Assembly: GCA_963701735.1 (NCBI GenBank)
Contig: CAVPBI010000019.1
Location: 372,001 to 436,000, forward strand
From: CAWABB01 sp963701735
GTDB taxonomy: Bacteria; Bacteroidota; Ignavibacteria; UBA10030; UBA6906
DNA length: 64,000 nt
Direction: 5' to 3'
The notes under the pieces are model-generated. The model was not told the origin of the DNA. It did not search any database and saw only the letters and a program-made list of their open reading frames with translations. Each line of letters starts with the position of its first letter. Position 1 is the stretch's first letter. A program made the translations under genes and the position numbers. Below, one piece after another: positions 38,765 through 48,557 of the stretch.

Positions 38765-39162
38765 TCCGCCGGATCGACCATACCACCATCACCGTGTCCG
38801 ACCTCCGGCGGTCCGTGGATTTCTACACGGGCCTCCTGGGATTCGTCGTCGACCACGAAATGTGGATACCCGAGTCCCGCCTGAAGATTGTCTTCCTCCG
38901 GGTGGGCGATACCATTCTTGAGCTGTTCGGCGTTGCGGAATGCACCGGGTCGGCCGTGTCGGAGGCGAACGACGTCATCGGTTACAAGCACATCTGTCTT
39001 CGCGTGGACAGCGTCGACGAGGAGTACGCCCGGCTTCACGCCTCCGGCGTGCCTTTCTACATCCCGCCGACGAATGTTCAGAACGTGCGGATCGCGTTCT
39101 TCAAGGATCCGGACGGTCTGGCCATCGAATTGATCGAAGACCTCGAAGAGGTGCGTCCATGA
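38761..39162 (+). CDS. VOC-superfamily (glyoxalase-like) protein
   Basis: This 133-residue protein carries the paired beta-alpha-beta-beta-beta units of the VOC fold. It begins RRIDHTTITVSDLRRSVDFY and includes YKHICLRVDSVDEEYARL and IAFFKDPDGLAIELIED, with metal-type His and Glu positions. VOC members are isomerases, dioxygenases or lactone-acting enzymes, so the activity cannot be read from the sequence. The GTG start overlaps the ribokinase stop (GTGA) and its own stop overlaps the RbsD start. This tight coupling implies a role in the same sugar pathway. Confidence 0.82.
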   Translation: MIRRIDHTTITVSDLRRSVDFYTGLLGFVVDHEMWIPESRLKIVFLRVGDTILELFGVAECTGSAVSEANDVIGYKHICLRVDSVDEEYARLHASGVPFYIPPTNVQNVRIAFFKDPDGLAIELIEDLEEVRP

Positions 39163-39563
39163 AGAAGCACGGCATACTGAACGCCAGGCTGGCCCAGGTG
39201 ATCGCGGCCCAGGGCCATTCCGACCGGCTGGTCGTGTGCGATTGCGGCCTCCCGATCCCGAGGAGTGCGGACGTCGTGGATCTGGCCCTCACGCAGAATG
39301 TCCCACGGTTCCTGGAGACACTCAAAGTCATCCTGGAAGAGACGGAAATCGAATCGGCCTACGTGGCGGAGGAGATGGCCAGAGTCAGCAAGCCGCTGTA
39401 CGACAGGACCATGGCCCTCCTGGGGACGATTCCGGTGACGGTCGTGCCGCACGACACCTTCAAAGAGATGACGGCGAACGGAGGGACCACGACGTTTGTG
39501 CGAACCGGGGAAGCCACTCCGTTCGCCAATGTCATCCTCGTCTCCGGGGTCGCGTTCGACTGA
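39159..39563 (+). CDS. rbsD: D-ribose pyranase
   Basis: This 134-residue protein matches RbsD: MKKHGILNARLAQVIAAQGH, SDRLVVCDCGLPIPRSADVVD with the catalytic His and Asp/Gly-Leu-Pro loop, and a typical end at TTFVRTGEATPFANVILVSG. RbsD interconverts the pyranose and furanose anomers of D-ribose so that ribokinase can act. Its length equals the family norm (about 130-140). It overlaps the VOC gene by four bases. No rbsABC transporter lies nearby, so the sugar may come from glycan or nucleoside breakdown or another carrier. Confidence 0.9.
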   Translation: MKKHGILNARLAQVIAAQGHSDRLVVCDCGLPIPRSADVVDLALTQNVPRFLETLKVILEETEIESAYVAEEMARVSKPLYDRTMALLGTIPVTVVPHDTFKEMTANGGTTTFVRTGEATPFANVILVSGVAFD

Positions 39564-39591
39564 CCCTCGCATCACAACAGGAGCATGGCGC

Positions 39592-40584
39592 ATGCACTAC
39601 AGGACATTTGGGACGACGGGGTGGAATGTCTCCGAGATCGGGTTCGGAGCGTGGGCGATCGGCGGGGATATGTGGGGTCCCCAGAGCGACGAGGAGTCGC
39701 TCACGGCGCTGCACCGGGCGCTCGATCTGGGGGTGAACTTCATCGATACCGCTCAGGGATACGGGAAAGGGCACAGTGAGGAGCTGATCGGAAAGCTCCT
39801 GAAGGAACGCCGGGAGGACGTCTACGTGGCCACCAAGGTGCCGCCGACACCCGGATCAGCCTGGCCCGCGCCCGAGAATGCGGACGCGCGGAAGTGGTTC
39901 CCCGCGTCGTACATCATCGAGCAGTGCCACGGCTCGCTGAAGCGCCTCGGCCGCGACCACATCGACGTCTATCAGTTCCACACGTGGGCGACCGCGTTCA
40001 ACGCGGCCGACGAATGGTTCGAGGCGATGAGCAGGCTGAAGGAGCAGGGGAAGATCCGCGCGATCGGGGTCAGCGTGCCGGATACGACTCCTGACAACGT
40101 CATCGGCTCGCTGGCGCTCGGCAAGGTCGACGCGGTGCAGGTGATCTACAATATCTTCGAGCAATACCCCCGCTGGAATCTCTTCCCCGTCTGCCAGAAG
40201 CTGGGAACCGGCGTGATCGTCAGGGTCCCGTTCGACGAAGGGTCGCTGACAGGTCGCTTCACCGACGCCACGACGTTTCCCGAAGGGGACGTACGGCGGC
40301 ACTATTTCCGCGGCCGGAATCTCAAGGCCGTCGTGAGGCGGGTGGAGGCCGTCCGGGCCTACAAGGATCGCGTCCTCCCGGCGATGTCGATGCCCGAGCT
40401 TGCGCTGCGGTACGCCCTCAGCCACCCCGCCGTCTCCACGGTGATTCCCGGCATCAGGAATGTCCGCCAGGCGGAGGCCAACATCGCTCCCGGCGACGGA
40501 AACCCGTTGCCGGACACGATCCTCGCCGAGATGGAGCAGTTCGAGTGGAGAAAGGATTTCTGGCACGTTGAAGTTGATGAGTAA
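39592..40584 (+). CDS. aldo/keto reductase
   Basis: This 330-residue (alpha/beta)8 NADP-dependent oxidoreductase begins MHYRTFGTTGWNVSEIGFGA. It includes ALDLGVNFIDTAQGYGKGHS with the catalytic Asp-Tyr pair, YVATKVPPTPG, the segment IDVYQFHTWAT with the active-site His, and a terminal STVIPGIRNVRQAEANI cofactor loop. The ATG at 39592 fits the family start; a Shine-Dalgarno (CAGGAG) lies just upstream. It is in the co-directional sugar operon 28 bases after rbsD. The substrate is probably a sugar aldehyde. A second, less similar family member starts at 63529. Confidence 0.88.
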   Translation: MHYRTFGTTGWNVSEIGFGAWAIGGDMWGPQSDEESLTALHRALDLGVNFIDTAQGYGKGHSEELIGKLLKERREDVYVATKVPPTPGSAWPAPENADARKWFPASYIIEQCHGSLKRLGRDHIDVYQFHTWATAFNAADEWFEAMSRLKEQGKIRAIGVSVPDTTPDNVIGSLALGKVDAVQVIYNIFEQYPRWNLFPVCQKLGTGVIVRVPFDEGSLTGRFTDATTFPEGDVRRHYFRGRNLKAVVRRVEAVRAYKDRVLPAMSMPELALRYALSHPAVSTVIPGIRNVRQAEANIAPGDGNPLPDTILAEMEQFEWRKDFWHVEVDE

Positions 40585-40679
40585 CACCACTGAAGTCGGC
40601 GGAGAGGATTTCTGACGCCGAGCCGCAGGATTCCCGGAATCGACGCATGGCATCTCTTTCATCTGTGAAGGACACTCGC

Positions 40680-42138
40680 ATGAACAGCGTTCGCAACCGC
40701 GGTCTTCTGATCGTTCTCGCACTCCTCATCGCGTCTGCCGCGACGGCTCAGATCAAGGGTCTGATGTACGAATCGCTCTTCCGGCCAGCCGGCATGCAGC
40801 CCCACCGGGTGCCCATCGGCCTGTGCGAGGACTATCCGGAGGAAACCACCACGCCCGCGATCATGAGGGGCGACATGGAGCTGCTCAAGCGCACGGGGAT
40901 CCGTGTGCTCCGCATCTCCTTCGGATGGGATGCCATCGAAACTTCGAAGGGCACCTACAACTGGCTCTTCTGGGACGAGTACGTGAAGATGGCGGTCGAG
41001 GAGTACGGCATCACGCTCGTGCCGTACGTATGCTACACGCCGTCCTGGAACTCGACGGGCGACACGACCAACTTCTGGAACCACACGCCGAAGGATTACG
41101 AGGCGTTCGGCGGGTTCATGACCGCGCTCGTCAACCGCTACAAGAAGTGGATCAAGACGTGGGAGCTCTGGAACGAGCCGGATATCGACGCGTACTGGTC
41201 CGGGTCCTCGGCCGACCTCGCGAAGCTGACAAAGATCGGGGCCGAGGCGGTCCGGAAGGCCGATCCCGAGGCGAAGGTGGTGCTGGCGGGCCTCGCGCAC
41301 GACACGAAGTTCCTGCGGGCCCTCTTCCGCGACCACGGCATCAGCCCGTACGTGGACGTCGTGAACTGCCACAGCTACTTCGAAACGTGGAGCGCCGAGC
41401 CGCTCGAAACCGTGCTCGACTACGTGAACACGATCGCCGACATCATCGCGCAGTACGGCAATGGTCAGTCGCTCTGGATGGCCGAGGTGGGGTACAGCAC
41501 CTTCCGCCGGCCCGACGGGTTCGTGTCCGATTCGTACTGGTCGACGTACGACTACGAGCACACGCCCGCCTACCAGGCCGTGGCGATGTGGCGGACGCTC
41601 ACGATGCTGCTCTCCACCGAGAAGATGGCGGCGGTGACGTGGTACGAGATCAAGGACCTGCCGCCGACGGAGAATGTGATCGGCGACGTGAACAACCGGA
41701 ACCTGGGCGTCGCCTACGTCGATTTCAAGCCGAAGCCGGCCGAGAGCGCCTTGACGTTCTTCAGCACGTTCTTCGGCAACAGGGCGACCTGCATCGACGG
41801 GGAGGTGACCGTGAAGCGGCCGCTCGGGTCGGACAGCCAGGTCCACGCCTTCAGGATGGAGGACGGCTCCACGGCGGTCGTCGCCTGGCTCAAGACCAAC
41901 GTCAAGGGGCGCGCGCTGCCAGGGAAGAAGGGGAATCTGAAGGACACCCGCCGCGAGACCATCGCTCTGGATCTCCCGGGCTCGGGCTCCGGGAAGGCGA
42001 CGATGTACACCGAGCTTGGCGTGGGGACTCCATACAACGGCGTTGCGGTCCGCGGACGGTCGGATGCTCGTGGACAACCTGGAGCTGTCGGGCGGCGCGA
42101 TCGCCATTCTTAAGATCGAATCGGGGAAGAGCAAGTGA
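40680..42138 (+). CDS. secreted clan-A glycoside hydrolase (GH39/GH5-like), frame broken near 42055
   Basis: The gene encodes about 485 residues. A signal peptide (MNSVRNRGLLIVLALLIASA) precedes a TIM barrel with GIRVLRISFGWDAIETSKGT. The acid/base Glu lies in WIKTWELWNEPDIDAYW, and the likely nucleophile Glu in SLWMAEVGYSTFRRPDG. This spacing is typical of GH39 and GH5 beta-xylosidases, mannanases or cellulases. A small beta domain follows. An extra base near 42055 changes the last 25 residues; the corrected frame ends at 42138, where TGATG overlaps the start of the next gene. It may act on xylan-type oligosaccharides released by the GH10-like enzymes. Confidence 0.75.
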
Positions 42139-42609
42139 TGACACTGACACCGGTCCCGGTCAGCGATGCCGCCTTCGCGCGGTTCGGGAAGGTCGTCCTC
42201 AGCCCCGCGCGGCGTGCCGACATCCGAGGCGAAGGACTACAAATTCTGGTCTGACATTGCCCATTACGAGATCCAGGGCGAGACCGAGATCGGCCTGTGC
42301 CAGGTGTTCCGGCAGCCGGTGAATGCCATCACGGGGATGGAGCGCCATCTGCGCACGCCTGAGATCCTGATCCCGATTGACGCCCCGTTCGTTCTTCCAC
42401 TGCTGCTGGAGGGGAGTTCCTCCGGGGAGGCGGGGATCTTCCGGGTAGAGCCGGGGCAGGCGGTCGTCATCAACCCGGGCGTATGGCACGGAGCCTGCCT
42501 GCCCGCGGGGGCCGATGCGTCGTGGTACTTCGTTGTCTTCCGCAGGGGGACGCCGAAGACCGACGTCGAGAAGAAGCCGGTCGAGTCCTTCACGATCGAG
42601 GGGGTCTGA
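42138..42609 (+). CDS. ureidoglycolate-lyase-like (AllA-type) cupin protein, frame broken near 42225
   Basis: The gene encodes about 156 residues. It begins MTLTPVPVSDAAFARFGKVV and, after an extra base near 42225, continues SEAKDYKFWSDIAHYEIQGE, with AITGMERHLRTPEILIPIDA and PGQAVVINPGVWHGACLPA. This is the AllA/DUF4867-type cupin barrel, with the metal His in the PGVWHG stretch. AllA itself acts in purine catabolism; here no other allantoin genes are seen, so a sugar-related activity is more likely. It overlaps the GH gene before it (ATGA) and is followed seven bases later by the DUF6259-like gene. Confidence 0.65.
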
Positions 42610-42615
42610 AGCCTC

Positions 42616-44295
42616 ATGTCACGCATCACGCTCTCCACCGGAAGGATCTCGATCACGTTTGGTCCGCAGCCGCTCGGGATCGCCTCCATCGTGAACGAAG
42701 CAACGGGGGAAACGGTCCTGCGGTCAGGCACGCACGAGGTCATCCTCCGGCTTCCCCAGCCGCATCTCCGAACCGGTCTTTCTCACCGAAGTCGTTTCAT
42801 TTGAAAAGTCACCCGCGGGAGTCGCGGTGGCTCCTTGAGGATCATGACCACAGGCACCGCGTGGTTCTCGAGGCGAGCGAGACGCCTGACGGGATCCGGA
42901 TCGACGCGCACGTGGAAGGCTGCCGCGCCCGTATGGCTGCTGGAGTGGCGGATCCGTGATCTGGGCGCGCGGGAGATCGTGCTCCCCGCCCTTGGCGGGC
43001 AGTCGCTCGGCAGCCGCATGCCCAGGGACACGACGCTCAGTTTCAAGTACCCGTTCTGGTGGAACGCGCAATTCGTGCTTGCGCCAGGGAAGGGCGGAGG
43101 GTTCTGGCTCCGGACGATGGACCGCGACCCGATCTTCAAGCTCGTCAGGGTAAAGCGGACCGGAACGGGGTTCCAGCTCACATACGGGATCGAAGCCACG
43201 GCGCCGCTCGTGTCGACGACGCTCAGCGGGAGCTGGTACCTGGACTGCTACAAGGGGTCGTGGCGCGTCCCCACGGAGACGCACCGCGCGTGGATGGAGG
43301 GAGCGTTCGGTCTTCTCCCCCTCGCGAAGAATCCCATGGCTCCCGCGTGGTCACACGACATCGACTTCGTTCTCGAGCTCTGGGGGATGGGGAAGGAGAC
43401 GCCCGTCCCGATGCACACATTCGCGCAGATGGAGAGCCGCATCAAGGCCTTCCGTACGTTGCACGACCCGCGCCGCACGCTGCTGTACCTTCCGGGGTTT
43501 GCGGAGCATGGCATCGATTCCCGGGCGCCGCAATACAGCCCGGGCGAGGCGCTGGGAGGGAGGGACGGGTTCCTGAGGCTGGTGGATCTGGCCCACAGAC
43601 TGGGCTATCGGGTCATGCCGCATACGAACGTGTTGTGCCTGACGTTCGAGCACCCCGAGTACGACCGGTTCCGGGATGCCGTGGTGGTGGATGCGTTCGG
43701 GCAGCAGCAGGGGTGGGCTCTCGACATCGACGGAGACTGGCTCGCGGAGCCGTACTTCTCGTATATCAATCCCGGCGTGCGGGCGTGGGGTGATCTGATG
43801 GAGGGGGTGATCGGGGAGCTTGTCAACGACTACGGTGCTGACGCGATCTTCCTGGATCAGACGCTCCTTGCGTTCAACGTCTCCCGCGGACCGAATTTCG
43901 TGACGGGAATGCGGGAGCACGTGCAGCGCCTGCAGAACGCGTTTCCCCGGACGCTCTTCGCGGGCGAGGGGCTTCACGAGCAGGTCGTTGCGGCGCTTCC
44001 GTTCGCGCAGATTCACGGCATCGACAGCATCAGCGAGGTGCACGGCCTCGAGGGCCGCGCGCGCTGGCGGCAGGCGCATCCGGTGTCGACGACGCTGTTC
44101 GGGCCGTACACGCACTTCTGCGCGCACCTTCTGACCCGGCATCCGGAGCACCATTTCTTCCCGCTCCAGGAGGCGGCGTACGAGCGCCTCGGGGTCATCC
44201 CCGCGCTCTGCCTCTATTCTCACACCCAGCCCATGGAGCATCCCGGTACGCGGCGGATGCTCCGCAGATCCAGGGATCCTTCGAAAGAGCAGATC
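42616..44295 (+). CDS. DUF6259-like putative glycoside hydrolase, frames broken near 42750, 42828 and 42930
   Basis: The gene encodes about 559 residues. The N-terminal beta-domain starts RITLSTGRISITFGPQPLG; the middle is LVDLAHRLGYRVMPHTNVL; the barrel includes VNDYGADAIFLDQTLLAFN, where the Asp could be catalytic. It matches the pattern of the DUF6259 family of putative sugar hydrolases. Three breaks within 200 bases interrupt the first 100 residues. Downstream, the frame runs without a stop into the Gfo/Idh gene, giving one 883-codon open frame; a missed stop is likely, because that gene has its own start. Function is inferred from family and context only. Confidence 0.6.
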
Positions 44296-45486
44296 ATGAG
44301 AACCGTCAACGCTGCTGTGATCGGGACGGGATTCATCGGGCCCGCCCATGTGGAAGCGCTTCGCAGAACGCCCGGCGTCAACGTCCTGGCCATCGGATCG
44401 AACGAGCCGGACCGCGCGCGTGACATCGCCGGCCGGTTTGGCATCCCGCGCGTGTATGACAGCTGGCAGGCGGTGATCCGCGACGCCGACGTCGAGGTGG
44501 TGCACAACTGCACCCCCAACAACCTTCACTTCACGATCAATAAGGCGGCGATCGAGGCGGGAAAGCACATCGTGTCCGAGAAGCCGCTCACGATGACCTC
44601 GAAGGAATCCGCGGCGTTGCTCGCGCTGCTGAAGAAGCGGCCTGTCGTCAACGCGGTCAACTTCAATTACAGGATGTACCCGCTGATCCAGCACGCCCGG
44701 GCAATGGCGACGCGCGGCGACCTCGGACCGGTCCATCTCATTCACGGGCACTACATCCAGGACTGGCTCCTGTACGACACCGACTACAACTGGAGGCTCG
44801 AGCCCGAATTCGGCGGCGTGTCGCGCGCCGTTGCCGACATCGGCTCCCACTGGTGCGATCTCGTGCAGTTCGTGAGCGGGAGGACGATCGTCGAGGTCAT
44901 GGCGGATCTGATGACGGTCCACCCGAAGCGGAAGAAGCCGGCGGGAGTCGCGGACACATTCAAGGGGAAGGAAGCAAAGGCCGCCCCGAAAGGGGTCAGC
45001 GTTCCGGTGGAGACGGAGGATGTGGGGATCATCATGTTCCGGCTTGACAACGGCGGACGCGGCGTGGTGACGGTCTCGCAGGTCAGCGCCGGCCGGAAGA
45101 ACCGCGAGTGGTTTGAGATCGACGGGGGGACCGCGGCGGTGGCGTGGGATCAGGAGGAGCCCAACAGTCTCTGGATCGGCCATCGCGACCGCGCGAACGA
45201 AACGCTTCTCAAGGACCCGTCGCTGTTGGACGAGTCCGCCCGGCGGTACGCCCATTACCCGGGGGGCCATCCCGAGGGGTATCCCGACGGACCGAAGAAT
45301 CTGTTCACGAACGTGTACGCCGCCGTCCGCTCCAGGGAAAAGGCCGGCAAGAGGGCCCCCGATTTTCCGACGTTCGCAGACGGGCACCGGGAGAACCTCA
45401 TCGTGGACGCAGTCATGGCGAGTCACCGGCAGCGCCGGTGGGTTCGCGTGAACCATTCACCGGAAACGCGCGGAGTGTCATCATGA
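44296..45486 (+). CDS. Gfo/Idh/MocA-family sugar oxidoreductase
   Basis: This 396-residue protein starts MRTVNAAVIGTGFIGPAHVE, a Rossmann NAD(P) motif. It has VHNCTPNNLHF and the catalytic-lysine motif IVSEKPLTMT. The C-terminal domain holds the substrate pocket (VSRAVADIGSHWCDLVQF). Such enzymes oxidise or dehydrate sugars, inositols or sugar acids. It has its own ATG although the frame is continuous with the DUF6259-like gene upstream. The stop overlaps the ATG of the sugar isomerase gene (ATGA). Both enzymes often occur together in inositol, keto-sugar and methyl-sugar catabolism. Confidence 0.87.
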   Translation: MRTVNAAVIGTGFIGPAHVEALRRTPGVNVLAIGSNEPDRARDIAGRFGIPRVYDSWQAVIRDADVEVVHNCTPNNLHFTINKAAIEAGKHIVSEKPLTMTSKESAALLALLKKRPVVNAVNFNYRMYPLIQHARAMATRGDLGPVHLIHGHYIQDWLLYDTDYNWRLEPEFGGVSRAVADIGSHWCDLVQFVSGRTIVEVMADLMTVHPKRKKPAGVADTFKGKEAKAAPKGVSVPVETEDVGIIMFRLDNGGRGVVTVSQVSAGRKNREWFEIDGGTAAVAWDQEEPNSLWIGHRDRANETLLKDPSLLDESARRYAHYPGGHPEGYPDGPKNLFTNVYAAVRSREKAGKRAPDFPTFADGHRENLIVDAVMASHRQRRWVRVNHSPETRGVSS

Positions 45487-46409
45487 AGATCGGGTTTCTT
45501 ACGGCATGCTTGCCGAAGGTCGGCCTGGACGAGCTCGTCGGCTGGGCTGGCGACCAGGGGTTCGGGGCGATTGAGATGGCGGCGTGGCCGGTCGCGTCCG
45601 ATCGCGACTACCAGGCGCGGCAGATCGATGCCGCGAAGTTCACGAAGGGGGACGCGAACCTCATCAAGGAGCTGCTGGCGGAGCACAATCTCACCATCTC
45701 GGCCATGGCGTACTACGACAACAACCTCGATCCCGACCTGGCGGTCCGCAAGCATCATCACGACCATCTGAAGAAAGTCATCAAGACGGCCGGGCTCCTC
45801 GAGGTGGGGCTGGTGGGAACGTTTGTCGGTGCGCGGCCGGACAAGACGCCGACCGAGAACATGAAGGAGATCGGGAAGGTATTCCGCGGGTTGGTGGAGT
45901 ACGCGGAAGACCACGGCGTCCGTCTGATGATCGAAAACTGCCCGATGGAACACTGGCAGCGGTTCGGCCTGCCGGGCAACTACGCATACTCTCCCGAGCT
46001 CTGGGAGGCGCTGTTCAACGAGGTCCAGTCCGACTCCTTCGGGCTGAACTTTGATCCCTCGCATCTCTACTGGCTGGGGATCGACTATCTGCGCGCGGCG
46101 CGGGAGTTCGCCCCGAAGATCTTCCATGCGCACGCCAAGGACACCGAACTCCTTCCTGACGGCGTCTACAGGTACGGCCCGTTCGGCCGGCAGATCGATC
46201 CGATTCCATGGCAATCGGGGTGGTGGCGCTACCGGATCCCGGGGCTCGGCAAGATCGACTGGCGTTCGTTCGTCAACGTATTGCAGGAAGCGGGATACGA
46301 CCATGTCCTGTCCATCGAGCACGAAGACCCGATCTGGGAGGGGAGCGAGGAGAAGGTGAAGCACGGTCTTGCGCTCGGCTTGAAGCATCTCTCCCAATTC
46401 GTCCTCTAG
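45483..46409 (+). CDS. sugar phosphate isomerase/epimerase-type TIM-barrel protein
   Basis: This 308-residue AP-endonuclease-2-like barrel begins MKIGFLTACLPKVGLDELVG. It has the metal-binding stretches MIENCPMEHW (Glu), LNFDPSHLYWLG (Asp-His) and KIFHAHAKDTEL (His-Asp) and ends KLHLSQFVL-like. These positions suit a divalent-metal ketose or inosose isomerase. The ATG overlaps the Gfo/Idh stop by four bases. The pair resembles two-gene modules that oxidise then isomerise a cyclitol or keto-sugar; the substrate cannot be read from the sequence. Confidence 0.87.
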   Translation: MKIGFLTACLPKVGLDELVGWAGDQGFGAIEMAAWPVASDRDYQARQIDAAKFTKGDANLIKELLAEHNLTISAMAYYDNNLDPDLAVRKHHHDHLKKVIKTAGLLEVGLVGTFVGARPDKTPTENMKEIGKVFRGLVEYAEDHGVRLMIENCPMEHWQRFGLPGNYAYSPELWEALFNEVQSDSFGLNFDPSHLYWLGIDYLRAAREFAPKIFHAHAKDTELLPDGVYRYGPFGRQIDPIPWQSGWWRYRIPGLGKIDWRSFVNVLQEAGYDHVLSIEHEDPIWEGSEEKVKHGLALGLKHLSQFVL

Positions 46410-46418
46410 AAGGTTTGT

Positions 46419-48557
46419 ATGCGATCGCTGCTGAAAGAGCCGTACGTCCCGTTCGGGACGCAATACTACCGCGCACCCTCGCCCCCGCCCACGGAATGGG
46501 AGCGGGACCTCGCGGACATCGCCCGGCGCGGCTTCACGATGGTGAAGTACTGGGTGCAGTGGCGGTGGAACGCCCCCCGTGAGGACGCATACTACTTCGA
46601 CGACATCGACCGCCTGATGGACATCGCGCATCGCCACACCCTGAAGGTGATGCTGAATACGATCGTGGACGTCGCCCCGTCGTGGATCTACCGGAAGTAC
46701 CCGGACGCGTCGATGATCACGCTGGACGGGCGGCGCGTCGGCCCGCAGGTGCAGCCCCATCGCCAGATCGGCGGTCTCGGCCTCTGCTTCAACCACGCGC
46801 CTGCGATGAATCACATGGGCGACTTCCTGCGGGAGACGGTCAGGAGGTACACAGGCCATCCCGCGCTGGCGATGTGGAACGTCGCCAGCGAGCCGGAGCT
46901 GACGAGCAGCATGGCCGAAATGCGCCTGTACGCCGACGACGCCGCCAGGATGGGAGACATGCTCTGTTACTGCCCGCGGTGCGAGCGCCGCTTCAAGGAG
47001 TGGCTCGAGGCAACGTACGGCTCCATCGAGCGGCTGAACCTCTCGTGGAACAGGAACTATCCGCAGTTCGACGACGTCGAGCTGCCGATGACGCGCAACA
47101 GCTTCAACGACATGATCGACTGGAGGATGTTCTTCGTCGATACGATCGGAGAGAACGTGCGGCGGCGGTTCGAGATCGCGCGCGAGGAAGATGCGGGAGC
47201 CCATCCGCTCCTCTGCCACCACGTCTTCATCCAGGGATTCCCCGTGACGTCCACCGCGAACGATCCATGGAATGTCGGCCGCTTCGGCGACCTGCACGGC
47301 TTCACGCAGATGGACGACCCGATGATGTGCGACGTGCTCCGCTGCTCTGCGCGCGGCAAGCCGGTGATTTCGGCGGAGATGCTGATGCAGTTCGGGTACA
47401 CACTCGACCTGTCGAAGCCGTCGGATGCCAACGATGTGAAGCGATACGTGTTCACGGGCGTCGGCGCGAACCTCAAGGGGTTCATCTACTGGCAGTACCG
47501 GCCCGAGACGCTCGCGCGCGAAGCGCCCGCCTGGGGGCTGACGCTGCTGGACGGGTCCGCGACCCCGCTGCTCGAGGCGTTCACGGACGTCGGGAAGGTG
47601 TTGCAGCGAAACACGGACCTTCTCCTGGACGGGACGCCGGCTCCGGCGCGGGTGGCGCTGCTCTACGACCCGGAAAACCAGGTGTTCGGCTGGGCGGCGA
47701 CAGGCAACGAAAAGAGCGTGACCGAATCGCTCCTCGGGACGCACCGGGCACTGTACGAACACAACTTCACGATAGACCTTGTGCACCCCCGGGAGATCAC
47801 AGCGGCGTTGCTCGGGCAGTACAGCGTTCTCTACGCGCCGTTCCCGTATCTCGTCCAGGAAAAGGTCGCGGCGCTCCTTCGCGAGTGGGTTCAGCAGGGA
47901 GGCGTCCTGATCGGCGAGTGCTATTTCGCGGGGTGGAACAGGGGGACGGGCTCGCACCAGACAACGATTCCGGGATACGGCCTGCACGAGGTGTTTCAGG
48001 CCCGCCAGGGGAGCGTCGGTCCGCCGGACGCGGCGGGAAGCGTCGACATCCTCGTCACGGGTACTGTGCCGCACACTCCGGCCGGCACGCGCATCCGCGG
48101 GGCTATCGTCAGGGCGACCCTGCTGCCGGAGGGCGCGAAGGTGCTTGCGACCTATCCTGACGGCGGCGTGGCCGTCACCGAAGCGCGCTTCGGAAACGGA
48201 CGGGCCATTCTGATCGGCAGCTATGTCGGGCTTCCGTTCTATCGTACGGGCCATTCCTCCAACGGCGGGTTCATTGCGGGGCTCGTCGATCTGCACACAC
48301 GGATCGCGCGGCCGGCAATCGGCGGCGGTGCCCGCGTCAGGGTCGACCTCCTGACTGCCCCGTCGCGCAAGCTCATGCTCATCCTTCGGAACCTGGAAGA
48401 TGGGGACGTGCTGGCGGACGTCCACCTGGCCCTCGACCACGAGGCCCGGCTGACGGAGCAGTTCACCGGCGAGGTCGCGCAACTCACCAGGGGGACCTCG
48501 GGATCGGATGTCTCCGTCCGGTTGCGCAAGGGAGAAGTGAAGGTGTTCTGTGGATAG
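46419..48557 (+). CDS. GH42-type beta-galactosidase-like hydrolase
   Basis: This 712-residue enzyme matches GH42: YVPFGTQYYRAPSPPPTEWE at the start, the acid/base region MWNVASEPELT, and a zinc-binding cysteine cluster CYCPRCERRFKEWLEATYGS, common in the family. The nucleophile Glu probably lies in PVISAEMLMQFGY. The C-terminal part has the flavodoxin-like trimerisation region (LLGQYSVLYAPFPYLVQEKV) and a beta-sandwich. There is no signal peptide, so it is probably cytoplasmic. It cleaves beta-galactosides or related glycosides. The MFS gene starts inside its last codons. Confidence 0.85.
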   Translation: MRSLLKEPYVPFGTQYYRAPSPPPTEWERDLADIARRGFTMVKYWVQWRWNAPREDAYYFDDIDRLMDIAHRHTLKVMLNTIVDVAPSWIYRKYPDASMITLDGRRVGPQVQPHRQIGGLGLCFNHAPAMNHMGDFLRETVRRYTGHPALAMWNVASEPELTSSMAEMRLYADDAARMGDMLCYCPRCERRFKEWLEATYGSIERLNLSWNRNYPQFDDVELPMTRNSFNDMIDWRMFFVDTIGENVRRRFEIAREEDAGAHPLLCHHVFIQGFPVTSTANDPWNVGRFGDLHGFTQMDDPMMCDVLRCSARGKPVISAEMLMQFGYTLDLSKPSDANDVKRYVFTGVGANLKGFIYWQYRPETLAREAPAWGLTLLDGSATPLLEAFTDVGKVLQRNTDLLLDGTPAPARVALLYDPENQVFGWAATGNEKSVTESLLGTHRALYEHNFTIDLVHPREITAALLGQYSVLYAPFPYLVQEKVAALLREWVQQGGVLIGECYFAGWNRGTGSHQTTIPGYGLHEVFQARQGSVGPPDAAGSVDILVTGTVPHTPAGTRIRGAIVRATLLPEGAKVLATYPDGGVAVTEARFGNGRAILIGSYVGLPFYRTGHSSNGGFIAGLVDLHTRIARPAIGGGARVRVDLLTAPSRKLMLILRNLEDGDVLADVHLALDHEARLTEQFTGEVAQLTRGTSGSDVSVRLRKGEVKVFCG

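Noticed and set aside
43351..45456. 701-codon open frame on the minus strand
   Set aside because: It is an antisense shadow of the DUF6259-like and Gfo/Idh genes.
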